A stretch of 33,688 nt of DNA, taken from positions 1-33,688 of the forward strand of contig JAFUQP010000010.1 of assembly GCA_017472305.1 (NCBI GenBank), given 5' to 3'. The position numbers were made by a program, and so were the translations under genes. Below, piece after piece: positions 31,428 to 33,688 of the stretch; the first letter of the stretch is position 1, and every line of letters begins with the position of its first letter. This DNA is from Clostridia bacterium. GTDB lineage: Bacteria; Bacillota; Clostridia; Oscillospirales; CAG-272. A model generated the notes under the pieces. The model did no database searches, was not told where the DNA came from, and worked only from the letters and a program-made list of their open reading frames with translations.

Positions 31428-31796
31428 ATGAAGAAAAAAGAAGTAACTGAATTAATGAAAAAGTTTTATATTTTTGGAGGAGTCCCCTTTGCGGTAGGAG
31501 CTGTTCTTGCCCTAATTATGGTGTTTGTAAATACTTTACTGATGCCTGTATTTTTAATGCTCGGAATGATTCCGGCACTTATTACCTTTTTCACTTTTTA
31601 TGTAAAGGCAAAAAAGATGGAAGCTAATGCTTGCATAAAATGCCCTTCACAAAACAAAACGAAAGTGAGCGAAGATTTGCGCCTTTCTGATGAAACAATC
31701 GACGGAGCTTTGTGTGAAATCCATAAAGTAACACATACCTGTGAGGATTGTGGAACAGAATATACCTGCATTGAATATAAACGTTTAAAGGGCTGA
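31428..31796 (+). CDS. small membrane protein with C-terminal zinc-ribbon-like domain (unknown)
   Basis: A 122-residue protein of no family I recognise. Two membrane segments (FGGVPFAVGAVLALIMVFVNTLL and MPVFLMLGMIPALITFFTFYV, about residues 15-57) form a hairpin. The cytosolic tail has CIKC near residue 66 and CEDC near residue 104, followed by another Cys in YTCIEY, a likely zinc-ribbon. The region between is charged (NKTKVSEDLRLSDETIDG). The start is ATG 31428 with AAAGGA (31411-31416) 11 nt upstream. The divergent XRE gene suggests paired regulation. A signalling or toxin-like role is possible, but nothing in the sequence proves it. Confidence 0.7.
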   Translation: MKKKEVTELMKKFYIFGGVPFAVGAVLALIMVFVNTLLMPVFLMLGMIPALITFFTFYVKAKKMEANACIKCPSQNKTKVSEDLRLSDETIDGALCEIHKVTHTCEDCGTEYTCIEYKRLKG

Positions 31797-31819
31797 TATA
31801 ATATAATACCGAGGTAAAT

Positions 31820-31859
31820 AAAAAAGATGGTCGCTATTATTGAAGTGACCATCTTTTTT
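31820..31859. terminator. terminator after the membrane/zinc-ribbon gene
   Basis: AAAAAAGATGGTC (31820-31832) pairs with GACCATCTTTTTT (31847-31859), nearly perfect and bidirectional. Confidence 0.88.
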
Positions 31860-31898
31860 ATCCCTAATCTGCATCAACCAAAGTTGGTGTTTTTTGTC

Positions 31899-31949
31899 GC
31901 ATGCTGAGGGATGCGAACCCCCGTGCCTCCCCTGCAAACGGTTTTCAAG
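31899..31949 (-). pseudogene. tRNA-Ser 3' fragment (truncated in the anticodon stem)
   Basis: On the minus strand the fragment reads an anticodon loop CTTGAAAA (anticodon TGA), a long variable-arm region, a T-arm GGGGG-TTCGCAT-CCCTC and a 3' acceptor-like strand AGCATGC. The 5' half is absent: upstream of CTTGAAAA the sequence (ACGC) cannot pair with the 3' anticodon stem. Such 3' halves are typical attachment-site scars of integrating elements. No encoded CCA directly follows. Confidence 0.6.
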
Positions 31950-32378
31950 GCGTAATACACTGTCGGATTTTAGAAGAAAATAACAGACTTTAACGGAACT
32001 TAAAAGAGGCTGAAAACCCAGACGTATACTCCTTGCGAGCGTCACCTTTTTCAAGGTGGCGCTTTGCGCTTCTTTGCCGACGGCAAAGGCTCGCGGAGCA
32101 ATCTGCGTGAGCGTCCTTGCGAGCAAGCTTGCAGATACGCTTTCACTTGATTATCAAAGGTCTTCGCATCCAACGCAATATCCAACGAAATTTTTAGATA
32201 TTACACAAGATTTTCACCTCGTCTTGCGACTTTGGCTAGCCACACTTCGCTCCTTTTAAGCACCCACAAGGAGCATTACCCCCTCCCTCACGGGTGTTAA
32301 TTGTAACATACCTTCCCCAATTAACCAAGAGCTTTTAAATTTTAATTATATCATTTCTGAAAAAATGACTAAATTGAC
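31950..32378. other. structured non-coding stretch before the Fic gene
   Basis: No gene is supported. It contains several hairpins: GCCACC/GGTGAC-type pairing at 32040-32061, CTTTGCCGACGGCAAAG (32074-32090), a CACCC/GGGTG pair enclosing 32260-32297, and two near-copies of CCTTGCGAGC (about 32031 and 32115). It lies between the tRNA-Ser scar and the Fic promoter and may be the end of an integrated element. Confidence 0.4.
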
Positions 32379-32407
32379 TTGACAAATGATGATATTGAAT
32401 GTATAAT
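32379..32407 (+). promoter_or_regulatory. promoter of the fic-hsdM operon
   Basis: TTGACA (32379-32384), 17 bp, TATAAT (32402-32407): perfect consensus. Confidence 0.85.
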
Positions 32408-32459
32408 AGATAATGAAGAAAACTATAAGTAACTCTAAAATCTAAAGAGGATGATTTTA

Positions 32460-33509
32460 ATGAGAAATTACAGTTATAAAAACGAATGGAAAAAACTGCT
32501 TACCCCAGAAATAGTTGCTTTGCTCACAAAGATACACGAATACAAAGGAGAGCAAAACAATTTCCTTGGAGCAACGAAAGACACACTTATCCATCTTATC
32601 GAGATAGCAAAGATACAAAGCACAGAAAGCTCTAATAAAATTGAAGGTATCTATACCTCAAGCGATAGACTGACAAAGATACTCAAGGACAAAACCCGTC
32701 CTTCGAATAGAAGCGAACAAGAAATTGCGGGGTACCGTGACGTACTTGTTTTAATTCACGAGAGTCACGATTACATTCAGCCAAAGCCGAACATGATATT
32801 GCAGCTTCATAAGATGCTCTATAAATATGGCGGCAATGAAGGCGGTGTATATAAGTTCAACGACAACGAAATTCAAGAAGAAGATGCAAGCGGTAACACG
32901 AGAATTAGATTCAATCCTGTGCCGGCTTGGGAAACGCCCGATGCAATGGATAAGCTTTGCCGTGCATTTGACGAAGCACTTGCAGACCAGGAAATTGATC
33001 CGCTTATTATAATTCCGATGTTCATCCTCGACTATCTCTGCATCCACCCATTTAGCGATGGAAACGGAAGAATGAGCCGTCTCTTGACTCTGCTTCTTCT
33101 CTATAGAACAGGTTACATCGTAGGAAAATACATCAGTATTGAAAAAGCTATTGAACAAACTAAAACAACCTATTACGAAGCACTCGAAGATAGCTCTTAC
33201 GGTTGGCACGAGAACGCGAACGACTACGGTCACTTTGTAAGATATATGCTCGGCATAGTTCTTGGTGCTTACAGAGAGTTCAAAGATAGAGTACAAATCG
33301 TAGTTGAAAGCGGCTCATCCAAGACAGAGCGTGTCCGTGATATTATAAAGAATACAATAGGAAAAATCACCAAAGCGGAAATACTCAAAGAATGCCCCGA
33401 CATCAGCGACGTTACCGTGCAGAGAGCTTTGGCAGACCTGCTCAAAAACGGCGAAATAATAAAAATCGGTGGCGGCAGATACACCTCTTATATTTGGAAT
33501 GGAGACTAA
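32460..33509 (+). CDS. Fic-family protein (probable AMP-transferase) with C-terminal winged helix
   Basis: A 349-residue Fic protein. The core motif HPFSDGNGRMSR (196-207) matches HxFx(D/E)GNGRxxR with the catalytic His 196. An N-terminal inhibitory helix carries the S/T-xxx-E-G pattern in SNKIEG (Ser 58, Glu 62), making it a class II self-inhibited enzyme. The C-terminal 70 residues are a winged-helix (ITKAEILKECPDISDVTVQRALADLLKNGEIIKIGGGRYTSY), suggesting DNA binding or autoregulation. The start is ATG 32460, because TAAAGAGG (32443-32450) is 9 nt upstream; the ATG at 32451 abuts that site. It precedes hsdM by 3 nt in one operon. Its target is unknown; modification of a host protein linked to defence is a hypothesis. 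Confidence 0.92.
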   Translation: MRNYSYKNEWKKLLTPEIVALLTKIHEYKGEQNNFLGATKDTLIHLIEIAKIQSTESSNKIEGIYTSSDRLTKILKDKTRPSNRSEQEIAGYRDVLVLIHESHDYIQPKPNMILQLHKMLYKYGGNEGGVYKFNDNEIQEEDASGNTRIRFNPVPAWETPDAMDKLCRAFDEALADQEIDPLIIIPMFILDYLCIHPFSDGNGRMSRLLTLLLLYRTGYIVGKYISIEKAIEQTKTTYYEALEDSSYGWHENANDYGHFVRYMLGIVLGAYREFKDRVQIVVESGSSKTERVRDIIKNTIGKITKAEILKECPDISDVTVQRALADLLKNGEIIKIGGGRYTSYIWNGD

Positions 33510-33512
33510 AAA

Positions 33513-33688
33513 ATGATTACAGGCGAGCTTAAAAATAGAATTGACGGACTCTGGGACGTGTTTGCAGCAGGCGGACTTGTTAACCCCCTCGACGTTATTG
33601 AACAGGTTACTTACCTTATGTTCATTCGTGATCTTGACGATACCGATAACCTTCGCGCAAAGGAAGCCGTTATGCTCGGACTTCCTCA
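33513..33688 (+). CDS. hsdM: type I restriction-modification DNA methyltransferase subunit HsdM, N-terminus (partial)
   Basis: The 58 visible residues (MITGELKNRIDGLWDVFAAGGLVNPLDVIEQVTYLMFIRDLDD...) match the N-terminal helical domain of HsdM, the adenine methyltransferase subunit of type I systems. The window ends before the catalytic NPPF motif. GGAGA at 33501-33505, inside the end of fic, is 7 nt before the ATG, so the two genes are tightly linked. hsdS and hsdR are expected downstream. Confidence 0.9.
   Translation, partial: MITGELKNRIDGLWDVFAAGGLVNPLDVIEQVTYLMFIRDLDDTDNLRAKEAVMLGLP

Overview
The window looks like chromosomal DNA from a member of the Bacillota, most likely an uncultured gut-type Clostridia (Oscillospirales/Christensenellales-like). 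This is inferred from moderate GC content, many sigma-A promoters with exactly 17-bp spacers, a Cheo-type (CGAAC-N4-GTTC) SOS box, a YolD-like/Y-family polymerase pair, BspA-type leucine-rich repeats, and a palindromic repeat of a type common in gut Clostridia. I cannot name a species. About 29 protein genes, one complete tRNA, the 3' end of a 23S rRNA and one tRNA fragment are supported.

Layout. Bases 1-50 are the 3' end of a 23S rRNA with no 5S behind it. A palindrome-flanked consensus promoter then drives an XRE-HTH/BadF-type kinase fusion. Next come asnS, a divergent AraC regulator/GH3 beta-glucosidase pair (4-6.3 kb), trmO diverging from an M16 peptidase and a HAD phosphatase (6.3-9.2 kb), a MATE exporter, dapA diverging from queA, and a manganese exporter (mntP) followed by a Na+/Ca2+ exchanger (13.2-14.9 kb). 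A 120-bp palindromic repeat separates these from a small XRE regulator. That regulator diverges from a 1,393-residue Cys-rich/BspA-LRR lipoprotein (15.5-19.65 kb) containing two families of in-frame tandem repeats of exactly 360 and 423 bp.

Bases 19.7-22.4 kb are an SOS mutagenesis operon: Y-family polymerase, YolD-like protein and a LexA/UmuD-like S24 repressor behind one consensus promoter with a perfect Cheo box. It is followed by an amidohydrolase, tRNA-Trp(CCA), a GDSL hydrolase, an aldo/keto reductase with a C-terminal ferredoxin domain, and a membrane-anchored alpha/beta hydrolase.

From 26.7 kb the DNA becomes more AT-rich and accessory: an unknown membrane protein, an FAD oxidoreductase with an unexplained leader, a bcp/rhodanese pair, and an XRE regulator sharing overlapping -35 boxes with a small membrane/zinc-ribbon protein. 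After a broken tRNA-Ser 3' half and about 500 bp of structured non-coding DNA, a Fic protein is followed 3 nt later by the start of a type I restriction methylase (hsdM), which runs off the window.

Several regulators sit next to palindromes that overlap their own promoters and probably autoregulate. Nineteen promoters were read by eye and all have 17-bp spacers. The best candidates for something less described are the XRE/giant repeat lipoprotein locus, the Fic-hsdM island next to the tRNA-Ser scar, the XRE-BadF kinase with tandem operators, and the XRE/zinc-ribbon membrane protein pair.
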